Shown: positions 55,218-64,000 of the stretch, one piece after another | How the letters are laid out: each line of letters begins with the position of its first letter | Numbering within the stretch: the first letter of the stretch is position 1 | Source of the DNA: Lachnospiraceae bacterium | GTDB lineage: Bacteria > Bacillota > Clostridia > Lachnospirales > Lachnospiraceae | Assembly: GCA_022792885.1 (NCBI GenBank) | Contig: JAAWBX010000007.1 | Coordinates: 62,001 to 126,000 of the forward strand | Direction: 5' to 3' | Length of the DNA: 64,000 bases | Translations under genes and position numbers: made by a program | The notes under the pieces: model-generated | What the model saw: the letters and a program-made list of their open reading frames with translations, nothing else | Database searches by the model: none | What the model was told of the DNA's origin: nothing

Positions 55218-56138
55218 ATGAAAGACACACGAATCGTAAAAGGCGTAAAGCTGGTGAAACAGTACGGCGCCACCAGGGCGTTGAACGCGGTCGATATCGA
55301 CGTGAAGGCCGGAGAGATTTACGGCCTGGTGGGTAATAACGGAGCCGGGAAAACGACTTTTTTAAAAATACTCACGGGGCAGACCATGGCGGACGCCGGG
55401 GAGGTCAGCCTTTTCGGATACACGGGGGAATCGGAGAAAAACCGCGCGAGAAAACGGATCGGGGCATTGATCGAAAGCCCCGGTTTCTATCATAAAATGA
55501 CGGCGGAGCAGAACCTGGAATATTATCGAATCCAGCGCGGCATTCCCGGAAAGGATATGGTGCCCCGCGCGCTTGAGGAAGTTGGTCTGCTGGAGCAGCG
55601 GAAAAAGAAGTTTGATAAGCTGTCGTTTGGTATGAAGCAGAGGCTGGGTCTGGCCCTGGCGCTGATGGGAGATCCGGAGCTGCTGGTTCTGGACGAACCG
55701 ATCAACGGTCTGGATCCGGCCGGTATCATCGAGATCCGCAACCTCCTGCTTCGCCTGAATCAGGAAAAGAACATTACGATCGTTATTTCCAGCCATGTGC
55801 TGGCAGAATTGGAACATATTGCTACCTGTTATGGATTTCTTCATCACGGACGCTTGCTGGAGCAGATTTCGGCGGAGGACCTGAAGGCAAAATGCAGATC
55901 TTACCTGGAAGTTCAGGTGTCCGACCGCGAGCGTTATACGGCGCTTCTGGAATCGAAGCTGCATTGCCGGGATTACCGGGTCATGCCGGACGGAGCCATC
56001 CAGATTCTGGATGAATCGATTTTTGCGGAAGACTGCGGGCGGCTGGCGGCGCAGCATGAGATTGCGATCACTTCGCTGGCGGAGAAGAAGATCGAGTTGG
56101 AAAACTATTACATGCGTTTGGTTGAAGAAGCCAACTGA
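55218..56138 (+). CDS. ABC transporter ATP-binding protein (BcrA/lantibiotic-immunity type)
   Basis: A 306-residue ATPase: Walker A GLVGNNGAGKTTFLKIL, signature KLSFGMKQRLGLALALMG, Walker B ELLVLDEPINGLDPAGI, H-loop VISSHVLAE. The C-terminal 80 residues are of the type seen in BcrA-like exporters. It pairs with the permease 15 bases downstream. Likely role: removal of, or resistance to, a peptide antibiotic; the substrate is not known. Confidence 0.9.
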   Translation: MKDTRIVKGVKLVKQYGATRALNAVDIDVKAGEIYGLVGNNGAGKTTFLKILTGQTMADAGEVSLFGYTGESEKNRARKRIGALIESPGFYHKMTAEQNLEYYRIQRGIPGKDMVPRALEEVGLLEQRKKKFDKLSFGMKQRLGLALALMGDPELLVLDEPINGLDPAGIIEIRNLLLRLNQEKNITIVISSHVLAELEHIATCYGFLHHGRLLEQISAEDLKAKCRSYLEVQVSDRERYTALLESKLHCRDYRVMPDGAIQILDESIFAEDCGRLAAQHEIAITSLAEKKIELENYYMRLVEEAN

Positions 56139-56153
56139 CGGGAGGAATGTGAG

Positions 56154-56921
56154 ATGTTGAATTATATCAGAAGTGAACTGTATCGAAATTTTCATCAGAA
56201 AGGCAGTTATCTGCTGATCGGTGTCTGCGGCGGGCTGCTGGTTGCCATGCATGTGCTTTTGGGTGTGGTTGAGGCTCAGGCTCAGGGTAGTTTTAATTAT
56301 GGAAACTTGTCGTTTACGTTTACAATGCTTTTGGGAGCCGGGCCGCTTCTGGTGGCGGTCGCTTTGGTGGCGGGTTCCGTTGCTTTCGGGGAAGAATACA
56401 AGAACGGGACGATGAAGAACACGGTTGCGTATGGTTTTTCACGGGTGAAGATATTTTTCGGAAAGCAGATCGCGGCTCTGATTACGGCGATGATCTGTTT
56501 TCTGGCGATCATTGCGATCTTTCTGGTAAGCGGCCTGATATTTTTACAAAATGCGTCGGCCGCGGAGTATCAGGAATTGTTAACGGGAATGATTGCGATC
56601 ATACCGAATCTGATGGGTGTTCTGGCCCTGACGGTATCTTTGCATCTGATTATGGAGAGCGGGGCGGGAGCTCAGTGGATCGGTCTGGGTATTGTGTTTG
56701 TTCTTCCGCCGGTTTTTGAGCTTCTGGGGATCAAATTTCCGATCTTTGCCGAGCTATTGAATTGGATTCCGAGCCAAGCGATCGGAAATGTTATGACAGA
56801 AACCGGTTATGTCTGGGATACGGCGGAAGGGATGTTGCACTGCGTGAGCGTCGGAGCCATTTGGCTGGCCTTCTCTTTGGGGTTTGGCTGTATCGGTTTC
56901 GCGAGGAAGGAAATCAAATAA
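56154..56921 (+). CDS. ABC-2 type permease
   Basis: A 255-residue membrane protein with about six segments. LNYIRSELYRNFHQKGSYLLIGVC and VAFGEEYKNGTMKNTVAYGFSRVKIFFGKQIAALI are typical of ABC-2 permeases. It pairs with the ATPase just upstream. Ends 25 bases before the kinase gene. Confidence 0.88.
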   Translation: MLNYIRSELYRNFHQKGSYLLIGVCGGLLVAMHVLLGVVEAQAQGSFNYGNLSFTFTMLLGAGPLLVAVALVAGSVAFGEEYKNGTMKNTVAYGFSRVKIFFGKQIAALITAMICFLAIIAIFLVSGLIFLQNASAAEYQELLTGMIAIIPNLMGVLALTVSLHLIMESGAGAQWIGLGIVFVLPPVFELLGIKFPIFAELLNWIPSQAIGNVMTETGYVWDTAEGMLHCVSVGAIWLAFSLGFGCIGFARKEIK

Positions 56922-56946
56922 TCTGAAAAAGGAGGCGCGGGAAAAT

Positions 56947-57888
56947 ATGCTTTGGGCAATCATTGCGGTACTTGCGATAGGGGAGGTATATTTTGCCGCG
57001 CGCTATTTCGGGCTGCAGAACGGGCTGGGGCAGGCGGCGGAAGATTTGAAAGAGATTCGGGAAAATCCGGAGGCAAACCGGACTTTGAAGATAAACGAAC
57101 CGAACGGGAAGCTGGAATCGTTTTTGGAGGAAGTCAACGACTGGCTCAGACTGGCACAGAAAGAACGAATCGAGGCTCGGAGAAGAGAACAGGTTTTCTG
57201 CCGGGAGATCGAGCACATCAGCCATGATCTGCGCACGCCCCTTACATCGATTCTGGGCTATGTGAATTTGATGGACCGGGATCTTCTTCCGCAGGAAGCC
57301 GGGGAATATCTGGAGGTCGTGGAGAGGAAAGCGAAGGAGCTGGAGAAGCTGACGGAAGATTTCTACGCGTTGACCCGCCTGGAAATAGGCGAATATCAAC
57401 TGGAAGCGGTTCGGCTGGATATAAACAGGGCATTGAATGAAAGGGCGCTGGATTATTATCCGGCGTTTGAACGGAGGAATGTGGAGGTGCTGATGTTCAC
57501 AAAAGAAGAGCCGGTCTGGATTTTGGGAGACGAATCGGCGGTAGAGCGGATTTTTAACAATCTTCTTCACAATATGACCAAGTATGCCAGGGGGCTGGCG
57601 GAAATCTGCCTGCGGACGGAGGGCGCTTTTGTGAACATTGAGTTTGTCAATGATGCGGGAAGCATAAAAGAGGAGGAAGCGAACCGAATTTTCGAGCGTT
57701 TTTATATGGCGGATGTTTCCCGGACCGGGCACAGTTCCGGCCTGGGACTTCCGATCGCCCGGAGTCTGGCCAGAGAGATGGGAGGGGATATCACGGCTGT
57801 CGTGGAACGCGACTATCCGGAGGAGATGGGTGAGACGAAGAAGTTGAAAATCGTCGTGCGGCTGCCGAAGGCGCAGGCGAGGGAATGA
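56947..57888 (+). CDS. Sensor histidine kinase with a single N-terminal membrane segment
   Basis: A 313-residue kinase. One membrane segment at the start (MLWAIIAVLAIGEVYFAARYFGL), no extracellular domain, then HisKA (FCREIEHISHDLRTPLTSILGYVNLM) and ATPase motifs (NLLHNMTKYA, SGLGLPIARSLAREMGG). Kinases without a sensor domain that lie beside an ABC transporter often sense through it. The start at 56947 lies after AAAAGGAGG; the longer frame would overlap the permease gene. Likely partner: the regulator at 54396-55109. Confidence 0.85.
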   Translation: MLWAIIAVLAIGEVYFAARYFGLQNGLGQAAEDLKEIRENPEANRTLKINEPNGKLESFLEEVNDWLRLAQKERIEARRREQVFCREIEHISHDLRTPLTSILGYVNLMDRDLLPQEAGEYLEVVERKAKELEKLTEDFYALTRLEIGEYQLEAVRLDINRALNERALDYYPAFERRNVEVLMFTKEEPVWILGDESAVERIFNNLLHNMTKYARGLAEICLRTEGAFVNIEFVNDAGSIKEEEANRIFERFYMADVSRTGHSSGLGLPIARSLAREMGGDITAVVERDYPEEMGETKKLKIVVRLPKAQARE

Positions 57889-57897
57889 ATATAATAT

Positions 57898-57936
57898 AGA
57901 CGCCCGGCATCGTAGGTATGCCGGGTGTCTTGTTCG
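57898..57936. terminator. Rho-independent terminator between convergent genes
   Basis: GACGCCCGGCAT pairs with ATGCCGGGTGTC around CGTAGGT, then TTGTT. It ends the kinase operon and lies just past the convergent phosphatase gene. Confidence 0.85.
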
Positions 57937-57942
57937 GTACGA

Positions 57943-58644
57943 TTATTTTTTCACGGCCGGCAAAAGCGCCAGAAGTTCCTCCGGGTTTTCGATCAGATAA
58001 GCCGCGCCGTTTTCTTCCAGTTCTTTTGCGGCCCGGAAGCCCCAGGTGACGCCGGCGCAATCCATTCCGGCGTTACGTCCGGTTTCCATGTCGGGGCGGG
58101 AATCCCCGACGAAGAGGACTTTTTCCGGGAGCAGCTTCATCCGGGAGGCCAGCGTCAGCGCGGCGGCCGGATGCGGCTTCTTCGGAATTCCGTCTTTTTC
58201 CCGTTCTCCGTAAACGCCGGTGAAAGGAATGTCGGGAAACCATTTTCGGATCAGGATGTTGGTATAGTCGTCCCGCTTATTGGAATCGACGGCCAGACAG
58301 ATTCCCCGCCCGGCAAGGGTTCGGATCAACTCCGGAATGCCCGGGTAGGGAGCGGTCTTACGGGCATAATTGCGTGAATAAGCTTCGTCGAAAAGGCGGA
58401 GCCCCAGAGCGATTTTTTCTTCGGAGCGATGCGCTTCCGGCAGGGCCCGGGTAATCAGGTTCCGAAAACCGCTTCCGACCAATTTCATCACTTCTTCGGT
58501 TGAAAAGGTCGGATATCTCATGGCGGCCATGGTTTCGTTTACGCTGTCCGCCAGGTCGTCGATCGTATTGAGCAGGGTACCGTCCAGATCAAAAATAGCG
58601 CCCCGATACTGTGAGGGAGAATTTTTTTTCAAAATTTTCATCAT
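57943..58644 (-). CDS. HAD-family phosphatase, phosphoglycolate-phosphatase-like
   Basis: A 233-residue hydrolase: motif I GAIFDLDGTLLNTIDDLADSV with nucleophile Asp, motif II VDSNK, motif III Lys in IPKKPHP, motif IV FVGDSRPDMETG. The alpha-helical cap is of the phosphoglycolate/beta-phosphoglucomutase type. The substrate is uncertain. Its ATG overlaps the stop of the EIIC-like gene (ATGA), so the two are translationally coupled, suggesting it acts on the product of that carrier. Confidence 0.88.
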   Translation of the reverse strand: MMKILKKNSPSQYRGAIFDLDGTLLNTIDDLADSVNETMAAMRYPTFSTEEVMKLVGSGFRNLITRALPEAHRSEEKIALGLRLFDEAYSRNYARKTAPYPGIPELIRTLAGRGICLAVDSNKRDDYTNILIRKWFPDIPFTGVYGEREKDGIPKKPHPAAALTLASRMKLLPEKVLFVGDSRPDMETGRNAGMDCAGVTWGFRAAKELEENGAAYLIENPEELLALLPAVKK

Positions 58645-60227
58645 ATAAAATCCTTTTTTGTGTTCTCATATTTGCGCCGTTCGATGCGGTTGGCCAATAG
58701 CGTGACGGTCAGTGCAATGACGAAAGCGACGAGGATACAGATTAAGTAAGCCATTCCTTTGCCTTCGTTCGCCACGCCGGGGGCCGAGAAGATCGGGACG
58801 TAAGCGGTGCCGCGCACGCCGAGCGCGCCTACAAGTCCGCCGGATACGGCGGCGGCCAGCAAAGCGCCGGCGAAGACCAGTTTATTGGAAAACATAAACG
58901 GGTAGGAGGCTTCGACAAAGGTTCCGAAGAAGACGTTGATCAGAAGCCCGGGCAGAGCCAGGGAGGAATCGCTTCGTTGTTTTGGATAAATGACATTGGC
59001 CAGGGTGATGCCGGCGGAAACCACGACCAGCCCGGTCATGTCAATCGCCCCCAGGAAGGAGGTTCCGGCGGCCTCCATCTCCAGAAGGACGATGGGAAGG
59101 ATGGCCGCGTGATAAACGCCGCCGATAATGGAGGGCCAGATCAAAAGCCCGGCAACCAGGCCGGCGACCATGGGGTTAAAGGCCAGGCAGGTATCGATCA
59201 GGTCACGGATTTTGTTGCCGAGTATGAGGGCGGCGGGGGAGATCAGGTAGAGGCAGATCAGACCCGCGGCCAGTCCTCCGATTCCGGCGGCGCAGATATT
59301 GGCTGTGGTGCCGGGGACTTTGTGCCGGAAACAGAAGACGATAATATAATAAGCAAAAATACCCGAGAAAATACCGGCGCACAGGCCTCCGATAATGCCG
59401 CCGTCCACCGAGAGAATGCCGGCTGTAACGCCGGCCACGATACCGACTTCGTCCAGCCCGGAGATCTGTTTGGCGGCGACGGCGCTGACAACGATGGGGA
59501 GAGCGCCGATCAGGGTGTTAAAGACGTCTTCCAGGGCGCCGAGGCCGGGGATTTTACCGAGAGCCAGGGCCAGAGCCATGGCGATGAAAGCCGGCAGAGA
59601 CGTCATCATGATCCCGCGGAAGCGGATTCGCTTCCAGATGTTTGCTTCTATTTTACCGGCGGCCGACGCGCCTGTGTTGCCGATGACGGGCATGTATTTC
59701 AGTCCCCATTCTTTCGCGAGGGCCGTCGTGAAGGCGACGGCTCTGGTTCGGCTGGTGGTTCCGGTCGTGCCCGAGGCGGATATGATATGGGCGCCCAGAT
59801 TCTGGGCGGCCGCGATGGAAGAGCCTCCGGTGCCCACCAGGGGGATCTTTTTTTCTGCGGCGGCCATGATTGCCTGACGGTTGACGCCGTTCGGGTCCGC
59901 GCTTAACAGCATCATAGTGTCGATTTCTCCGGCGCGGATCCGTTCGGCCAATTCCAGGTCGCTTGCTTCCGCCTGTTCGTTGACCTTATTTAGAGAGCCG
60001 GAAAACCGTTCTTTGACCTTCCCGTTTTCCAGGCAGAAGAGGGAAGCGGGAGAATCTTGCCCGATCGTATCCATGGAACCGGAAGCCCCGACAAACTGAA
60101 GCCAGACAACTTCCATACCGGCGGATTCCGTCTGCATGAAGATCTCCTTCATCATCCCGTCAATGTTGTTTCCTCCCTGGGAATACAGATTCCCGCCGCT
60201 GCTTCCGATGACTGCGATTCGTTTCAT
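58641..60227 (-). CDS. PTS EIIC-like membrane protein with an extra N-terminal soluble domain
   Basis: A 528-residue protein. Residues from about 205 form about ten membrane segments of PTS EIIC character (GKIPGLGALEDVFNTLIGALPIVVSAVAA, FVEASYPFMFSNKLVFAGALLAAAVSGGLVGALGV). Residues 1-200 are soluble, start with a nucleotide-binding-like MKRIAVIGSSGGNLYSQGG and contain VGTGGSSIAAAQNLGAHIISASGTTGTTSRTRAVA; I do not recognise this domain. It is not an EIIA or EIIB domain: no His- or Cys-phosphorylation motif is apparent, and no EIIA/EIIB gene lies nearby. Transport and phosphorylation by the PTS are therefore unproven. A palindromic operator-like site lies upstream. Confidence 0.65.
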   Translation of the reverse strand: MKRIAVIGSSGGNLYSQGGNNIDGMMKEIFMQTESAGMEVVWLQFVGASGSMDTIGQDSPASLFCLENGKVKERFSGSLNKVNEQAEASDLELAERIRAGEIDTMMLLSADPNGVNRQAIMAAAEKKIPLVGTGGSSIAAAQNLGAHIISASGTTGTTSRTRAVAFTTALAKEWGLKYMPVIGNTGASAAGKIEANIWKRIRFRGIMMTSLPAFIAMALALALGKIPGLGALEDVFNTLIGALPIVVSAVAAKQISGLDEVGIVAGVTAGILSVDGGIIGGLCAGIFSGIFAYYIIVFCFRHKVPGTTANICAAGIGGLAAGLICLYLISPAALILGNKIRDLIDTCLAFNPMVAGLVAGLLIWPSIIGGVYHAAILPIVLLEMEAAGTSFLGAIDMTGLVVVSAGITLANVIYPKQRSDSSLALPGLLINVFFGTFVEASYPFMFSNKLVFAGALLAAAVSGGLVGALGVRGTAYVPIFSAPGVANEGKGMAYLICILVAFVIALTVTLLANRIERRKYENTKKDFI

Positions 60228-60268
60228 ATGTAAAACCCCTTTGTGATATCGAATTAGCGCACTATTGA

Positions 60269-60282
60269 TTTAGTGAACTAAA
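60269..60282. promoter_or_regulatory. Operator-like palindrome TTTAGT-GA-ACTAAA
   Basis: Perfect 6-base arms around GA, 42 bases upstream of the EIIC-like gene and in the region divergent from the dehydrogenase gene. It resembles a small regulator site; the regulator is not in the window. Confidence 0.35.
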
Positions 60283-60414
60283 ATTATTATAGCCGATAAT
60301 CTCTAATAATCAAGCTTTTTCTGCACAAACTAAAATCGTGCGGCGTAGATTGCGGAAAATCCGGAAAAATTCATGCGGCGCAATATTGAGAGAAACGGGA
60401 ACAGGAGAATTTTT

Positions 60415-61395
60415 ATGGGAAAGATTGCGTTTTACGGAACCAAACCGTACGATCGGGTCTGGTTTGAACCTTTGGCGGAGGAATATGGGTATAAAATTCG
60501 TTTTATTGAGGGACTTTTGGATGAAGATACGATTTCGTTAGCGGCCGACTGTACGGCGGCCTGTGTGTTTGTCAACGATCAGATCGGCAAGAAGGAGATC
60601 GACGGGTTGGCGGCGTTGGGCGTCCGGGTGCTTTTGCTTCGCTCGGCCGGTTATAATCATGTGGATTTGAAGGCGGCGCGGGACAAATTAACGATTTTGC
60701 GGGTGCCCGGATATTCGCCGGAATCGGTGGCGGAGTTTGCGACCGGGATTCTCTTAAGCCTGAACCGGAAGATTCACCGGGCTTATGTGAGGACCCGGGA
60801 GTTTAATATGAATATTCAGGGGCTTATGGGGCGAGATCTGTACGGAAAGACGGCCGGCGTTGTGGGAACCGGGCGGATCGGGCAGGCGATGATCACAATT
60901 TTAAAAGGGTTCGGTATGGAGATCCTGGCGTACGATTTGTATCCTCAGCCGCTGGAGGGAGTGACCTATGTGGAACCGGACGAATTATTCGCCCGCTCGG
61001 ATGTGATCAGTCTGCACTGTCCGCTGACGCCTCAGACGGAACACCTGATAGATAAAAAAGCGCTTGAAAAAATGAAGGACGGCGCGTATCTGATCAACAC
61101 GTCCCGAGGCGCCCTGGTAGATTCCGCGGCTTTGATGAAAGAACTGAAGAAAGGGCGTTTAGGCGGTGTGGGACTGGATGTTTACGAGGAAGAGGACGGT
61201 GTTTTTTATGAAGATAATTCCGAGCGTCCTGTGGCCGATGATATTCTGGCGCGGCTTATGTCGTTTCCGAATGTGCTGATTACCTCTCATCAGGGATTTT
61301 TTACGGAGGAGGCCATGCGGGCCATCGCGACGACAACCCTGGAGAACCTGAGAATGTTTGAGGCGGGAGAACCGCTGGTGAATCAGATCCGCTGA
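60415..61395 (+). CDS. D-isomer-specific 2-hydroxyacid dehydrogenase (D-lactate dehydrogenase-like)
   Basis: A 326-residue NAD-dependent dehydrogenase. NAD motif GVVGTGRIGQAMITIL; LRSAGYNHVDL substrate-domain motif; catalytic Arg in NTSRGALVDS; catalytic His in TSHQGFFTEEAM, with the Glu in DVYEEEDG. This is the D-lactate/hydroxyisocaproate branch by its YNHVDL and SHQ...EEAM features. It interconverts pyruvate-like oxo acids and D-2-hydroxy acids. AGGAGA precedes the ATG at 60415; the longer frame has no site. Confidence 0.88.
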   Translation: MGKIAFYGTKPYDRVWFEPLAEEYGYKIRFIEGLLDEDTISLAADCTAACVFVNDQIGKKEIDGLAALGVRVLLLRSAGYNHVDLKAARDKLTILRVPGYSPESVAEFATGILLSLNRKIHRAYVRTREFNMNIQGLMGRDLYGKTAGVVGTGRIGQAMITILKGFGMEILAYDLYPQPLEGVTYVEPDELFARSDVISLHCPLTPQTEHLIDKKALEKMKDGAYLINTSRGALVDSAALMKELKKGRLGGVGLDVYEEEDGVFYEDNSERPVADDILARLMSFPNVLITSHQGFFTEEAMRAIATTTLENLRMFEAGEPLVNQIR

Positions 61396-61412
61396 TCCGG
61401 GATGAAAAAATA

Positions 61413-61464
61413 AACTTCCTTATTCGTCTGTTTCGTGGTAAACTGTAGAATAAGGAAGTTTTTT
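61413..61464 (+). terminator. Rho-independent terminator after the dehydrogenase
   Basis: AACTTCCTTATTC pairs perfectly with GAATAAGGAAGTT around a 22-base loop, then TTTT. Confidence 0.88.
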
Positions 61465-61524
61465 GGTGCCTTCATGTATGCGGCCGAAGCGCGTCGGCGC
61501 TTTAATAAAGAAAGGATGGAACAT

Positions 61525-61857
61525 ATGAGTTTTTGGGATTATTTGGAAATTATCGTGTTCGCGTTTATGTGCGGTTATTTTCTTTGGACCGCGGTTCGCC
61601 TGGCAAAAGGGGAGAACGCCAATATACCCGGATTTTATTCTATGACGGAGGCGGATCAGGCCTGTTACGACCTTCCGAAACTCAGGAAATTTTACTCGAT
61701 CGGGAATGCGGCGGCAGCCGTCGCGGCGGTGCTGCTTTTGGTCGGACAGTTTGGCGGGAACCGGGTTTTGATGTTTATCGGAGTGGCCTGCTTTATTTTC
61801 GGTTATGGCATTCCTTATCAGTTGTTTAAAAGATCGGACTTTTTTATTAAGAAATAA
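61525..61857 (+). CDS. Small membrane protein of unknown function
   Basis: A 110-residue protein not recognised. It has a membrane segment at the start ([21 protein letters not shown]) and two close together near the end ([37 protein letters not shown]), with a polar middle part. The start at 61525 is 9 bases after GAAAGG; ATG 61516 in the same frame is possible. It lies 14 bases before the aconitase-like gene. Confidence 0.55.
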   Translation: MSFWDYLEIIVFAFMCGYFLWTAVRLAKGENANIPGFYSMTEADQACYDLPKLRKFYSIGNAAAAVAAVLLLVGQFGGNRVLMFIGVACFIFGYGIPYQLFKRSDFFIKK

Positions 61858-61871
61858 GCGGGAGGAAGAAC

Positions 61872-64000
61872 ATGGTTACTTTATGGAAAAACGGTGCTTA
61901 TCTGTTTGCCGGCAAAGAGCTGGCGGAAGCGGACGGGGGTGTGGAGGCCAGGCTGGCTTCGGCCGGCATTTCAGGCGAGGGAGAGGCCTGCCGGGCGGCC
62001 GGGCGGAAGCGGACGATGGCTTACCGGATTTTGACGGAGCATAATACGTCCGGCCAGGACGAGAATTTGAAACTTCGTTTTGATAAGCTGACCTCCCATG
62101 ATATCACGTTTGTGGGGATTATTCAGACGGCCAGGGCCAGCGGGCTGGAGCGGTTTCCGATGCCTTACGTTCTTACGAATTGTCATAACAGTCTGTGCGC
62201 GGTAGGGGGAACGATCAATGAGGACGATCACGTGTTTGGTCTGACCTGCGCGAAGAAGTACGGCGGGATCTATGTGCCGCCGCATCAGGCCGTGATTCAT
62301 CAATTTGCCAGGGAGATGTTATCCGGCTGCGGGAAGATGATTCTCGGCTCGGACAGCCACACCCGTTATGGGGCTCTGGGGACCATGGCCGTGGGTGAAG
62401 GCGGGCCGGAACTGGTAAAACAGTTGTTGAACCGGACTTATGATATCAAAATGCCGGAGGTGGTTGCGGTTTATCTGACCGGGAAGCCGGAAAGGGGGGT
62501 GGGCCCTCAGGATATTGCGCTGGCGATTATCGGGGCAGTGTTTGAGAACGGTTATGTCAATAATAAAGTGATGGAATTTGTCGGTCCGGGCGTGGAGAAT
62601 CTGAGCGTGGACGAGCGGATCGGCGTGGATGTGATGACGACGGAGACGACCTGCCTGTCCTCTATCTGGACGACCGATGAGAGGGTGAAAGAATTTTATG
62701 AGATTCACGGGCGGAGCGGGGATTATGAGGAATTGCGGCCGGAGGAAGCGGCCTATTATGACGGCGTGGTGGAGGTTGATTTGAGCCGTGTGAAGCCGAT
62801 GATCGCGATGCCGTTCCACCCCAGCAATACGTATACGATCGAGGAACTGAACGCGAATCTGGAAGATATTCTGGCGGAAGTGGAGAAGAAAGCGCTGGTG
62901 AGCCTGGGCGGCAAGGTGAATTACCGCCTGCGGGATAAGATCCGGAACGGCCGTCTGTATGTGGAGCAGGGCGTGATCGCGGGCTGTGCCGGCGGAGGTT
63001 TTGAGAATATCTGCGCGGCGGCGGATATTCTGGACGGAAGAGATATCGGAGCGGATGAATTTACTTTGAGCGTATATCCGGCCAGTCAGCCGATTTTTAT
63101 GGAGCTGGTGAAGAACGGGAACGCGGCAAAATTGATGGCGGCCGGGGCAGTCCTCAAGACGGCGTTCTGCGGTCCCTGCTTCGGCGCGGGCGACGTGCCT
63201 TCCAACAACGGCTTGAGCATTCGCCACTCTACGAGGAATTTCCCGAACCGGGAAGGGTCGAAGCTGACCAGCGGACAGATTGCGTCCGTGGCGCTGATGG
63301 ACGCCCGCTCTATTGCCGCGACGGCGGCGAATAAAGGTTATCTGACGGCGGCCACGGATCTGGATATCCGTTATACCGGGCCGAAGTATTATTTCGATAA
63401 GAGCATTTATGAAAAGCGGGTCTACGACGGGGTTGGGAAAGCCGATCCGTCCGTGGAGCTGAAACTGGGACCGAATATCAAGGACTGGCCGGCTATGATC
63501 GGTCTGACCGAAAATCTGATATTGAAGGTAGTTTCCGAGATTCACGATCCGGTTACGACGACGGACGAACTGATTCCGTCCGGGGAGACGTCTTCGTATC
63601 GCTCCAATCCGCTGGGGCTGGCGGAGTTTACGCTGTCCAGGAAGGACCCGGAGTATGTCGGGAAGGCAAAAGAGGTTCAGGCGCTGGAGAAAGCCAGGGA
63701 AGAGGGAAAGAAGATGTGCGCGGTAGCGCCGGATTTCCATCCGGTAATGGCGGCTGTCAAAGAAAAATTCCCGGAGGCCTGCATGAAGAATACCGGTATC
63801 GGAAGTACGATCTTCGCGGTGAAGCCGGGCGACGGTTCTGCCAGGGAGCAGGCGGCTTCCTGCCAGAAAGTGCTGGGGGGCTGGGCGAATATTGCCAACG
63901 AGTACGCTACGAAGCGGTACCGTTCGAATCTGATCAACTGGGGTATGCTGCCTTTCCTCTATTCGGGGGAGGAGCTTCCTTTTAAGAACGGAGATTATCT
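61872..64000 (+). CDS. Aconitase-family hydratase (YbhJ-like), 3' end beyond the window
   Basis: Open from the ATG at 61872 (GGAGG upstream) to the last base, at least 709 residues. The aconitase fold is shown by [24 protein letters not shown] (substrate-binding and catalytic HT), [21 protein letters not shown] in place of the first FeS Cys region, and [36 protein letters not shown] with the second and third Cys ligands and catalytic Arg/Ser. It resembles the YbhJ-type hydratases of unknown substrate rather than housekeeping AcnA or AcnB. Direction and spacing suggest an operon with the small membrane protein. Confidence 0.82.
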   Translation, partial: MVTLWKNGAYLFAGKELAEADGGVEARLASAGISGEGEACRAAGRKRTMAYRILTEHNTSGQDENLKLRFDKLTSHDITFVGIIQTARASGLERFPMPYVLTNCHNSLCAVGGTINEDDHVFGLTCAKKYGGIYVPPHQAVIHQFAREMLSGCGKMILGSDSHTRYGALGTMAVGEGGPELVKQLLNRTYDIKMPEVVAVYLTGKPERGVGPQDIALAIIGAVFENGYVNNKVMEFVGPGVENLSVDERIGVDVMTTETTCLSSIWTTDERVKEFYEIHGRSGDYEELRPEEAAYYDGVVEVDLSRVKPMIAMPFHPSNTYTIEELNANLEDILAEVEKKALVSLGGKVNYRLRDKIRNGRLYVEQGVIAGCAGGGFENICAAADILDGRDIGADEFTLSVYPASQPIFMELVKNGNAAKLMAAGAVLKTAFCGPCFGAGDVPSNNGLSIRHSTRNFPNREGSKLTSGQIASVALMDARSIAATAANKGYLTAATDLDIRYTGPKYYFDKSIYEKRVYDGVGKADPSVELKLGPNIKDWPAMIGLTENLILKVVSEIHDPVTTTDELIPSGETSSYRSNPLGLAEFTLSRKDPEYVGKAKEVQALEKAREEGKKMCAVAPDFHPVMAAVKEKFPEACMKNTGIGSTIFAVKPGDGSAREQAASCQKVLGGWANIANEYATKRYRSNLINWGMLPFLYSGEELPFKNGDY

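Noticed and set aside
62319-63740. Minus-strand open frame of 473 codons opposite the aconitase-like gene
   Set aside because: It mirrors codon bias of the plus-strand gene, whose aconitase motifs are clear; no protein family was recognised in it.
1-64000. tRNA, rRNA, insertion sequences or prophage genes
   Set aside because: I looked for typical tRNA ends, transposase and phage motifs while reading and recognised none; a covariance or profile search could still find something small.

Overview
The window looks like chromosome from an anaerobic, endospore-forming Firmicute of the class Clostridia, probably Lachnospiraceae-like. The basis is the sporulation genes (spoVG, spoVT, yabP, yabQ, a Spo0A-type domain), the paired glgC-glgD glycogen genes, a T-box leader, strong AGGAGG ribosome sites and fairly GC-rich, GAA/GCG-rich coding. 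No tRNA or rRNA gene and no insertion sequence was recognised.

Layout. 0-2.5 kb: end of a LysR regulator and a Tat-exported flavin reductase. 2.5-4 kb: asnS on the minus strand. 4.2-12.2 kb: housekeeping block glgC-glgD-spoVG-pth-mfd and a PrsA/SurA-like lipoprotein. 12.3-16.9 kb: a GntP-like permease, then a MerR regulator whose probable target promoter (19-bp spacer with dyad) drives a second Tat flavin reductase and an FMN-binding lipoprotein. 17.0-25.7 kb: a complete type I-C CRISPR-Cas system on the minus strand (cas3-cas5c-cas8c-cas7-cas4-cas1-cas2, leader, array), with repeats that decay stepwise at the leader-distal end. 26.0-31.1 kb: a molybdopterin oxidoreductase and its FeS subunit, divergent from a one-polypeptide fusion of a receiver-like domain, a LuxR helix-turn-helix and a TorD-type chaperone, which also carries a strong internal ribosome site in front of the chaperone part. 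31.2-34.6 kb: MarR, a SprA-like HEQEH protein, ferredoxin-nitroreductase and an M20 amidohydrolase. 34.9-41.3 kb: a second molybdopterin oxidoreductase with FeS subunit, a PhnD-like binding protein, a histidine kinase and a damaged LuxR-type response regulator. 41.3-44.8 kb: a leucine-type T-box leader followed by leuC, leuD and a MatC-like carrier. 45.0-47.4 kb: spoVT-hup-rqcP-yabP-yabQ-divIC. 47.6-52.4 kb: a stand-alone Spo0A output domain, a TRAP transporter whose binding-protein gene is frameshifted, and a zinc alcohol dehydrogenase. 52.6-57.9 kb: VanRS-like two-component genes running into a regulator-ABC transporter-kinase set. 57.9-64 kb: HAD phosphatase, PTS EIIC-like protein with an extra N-terminal domain, D-2-hydroxyacid dehydrogenase, small membrane protein, and an aconitase-family protein cut by the window end.

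How it fits together. In Bacillus and many clostridia spoVG-pth-mfd lies close to spoVT-rqcP-yabP-yabQ-divIC. Here about 33 kb of accessory genes sits between the two halves. That segment is dominated by outward-facing reductases: two flavoproteins and two molybdoenzymes, all with twin-arginine signals followed by a lipobox-like cysteine. Each is next to its own regulator (LysR, MerR, LuxR-TorD, PhnD-like/kinase/regulator). This suggests a panel of separately controlled terminal reductases for alternative electron acceptors; substrates cannot be read from sequence. The most unusual item is the LuxR-TorD fusion beside its likely client enzyme: it could couple enzyme maturation to transcription. 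Two genes (a response regulator and a TRAP binding protein) carry reading-frame lesions that may be real or sequence errors.
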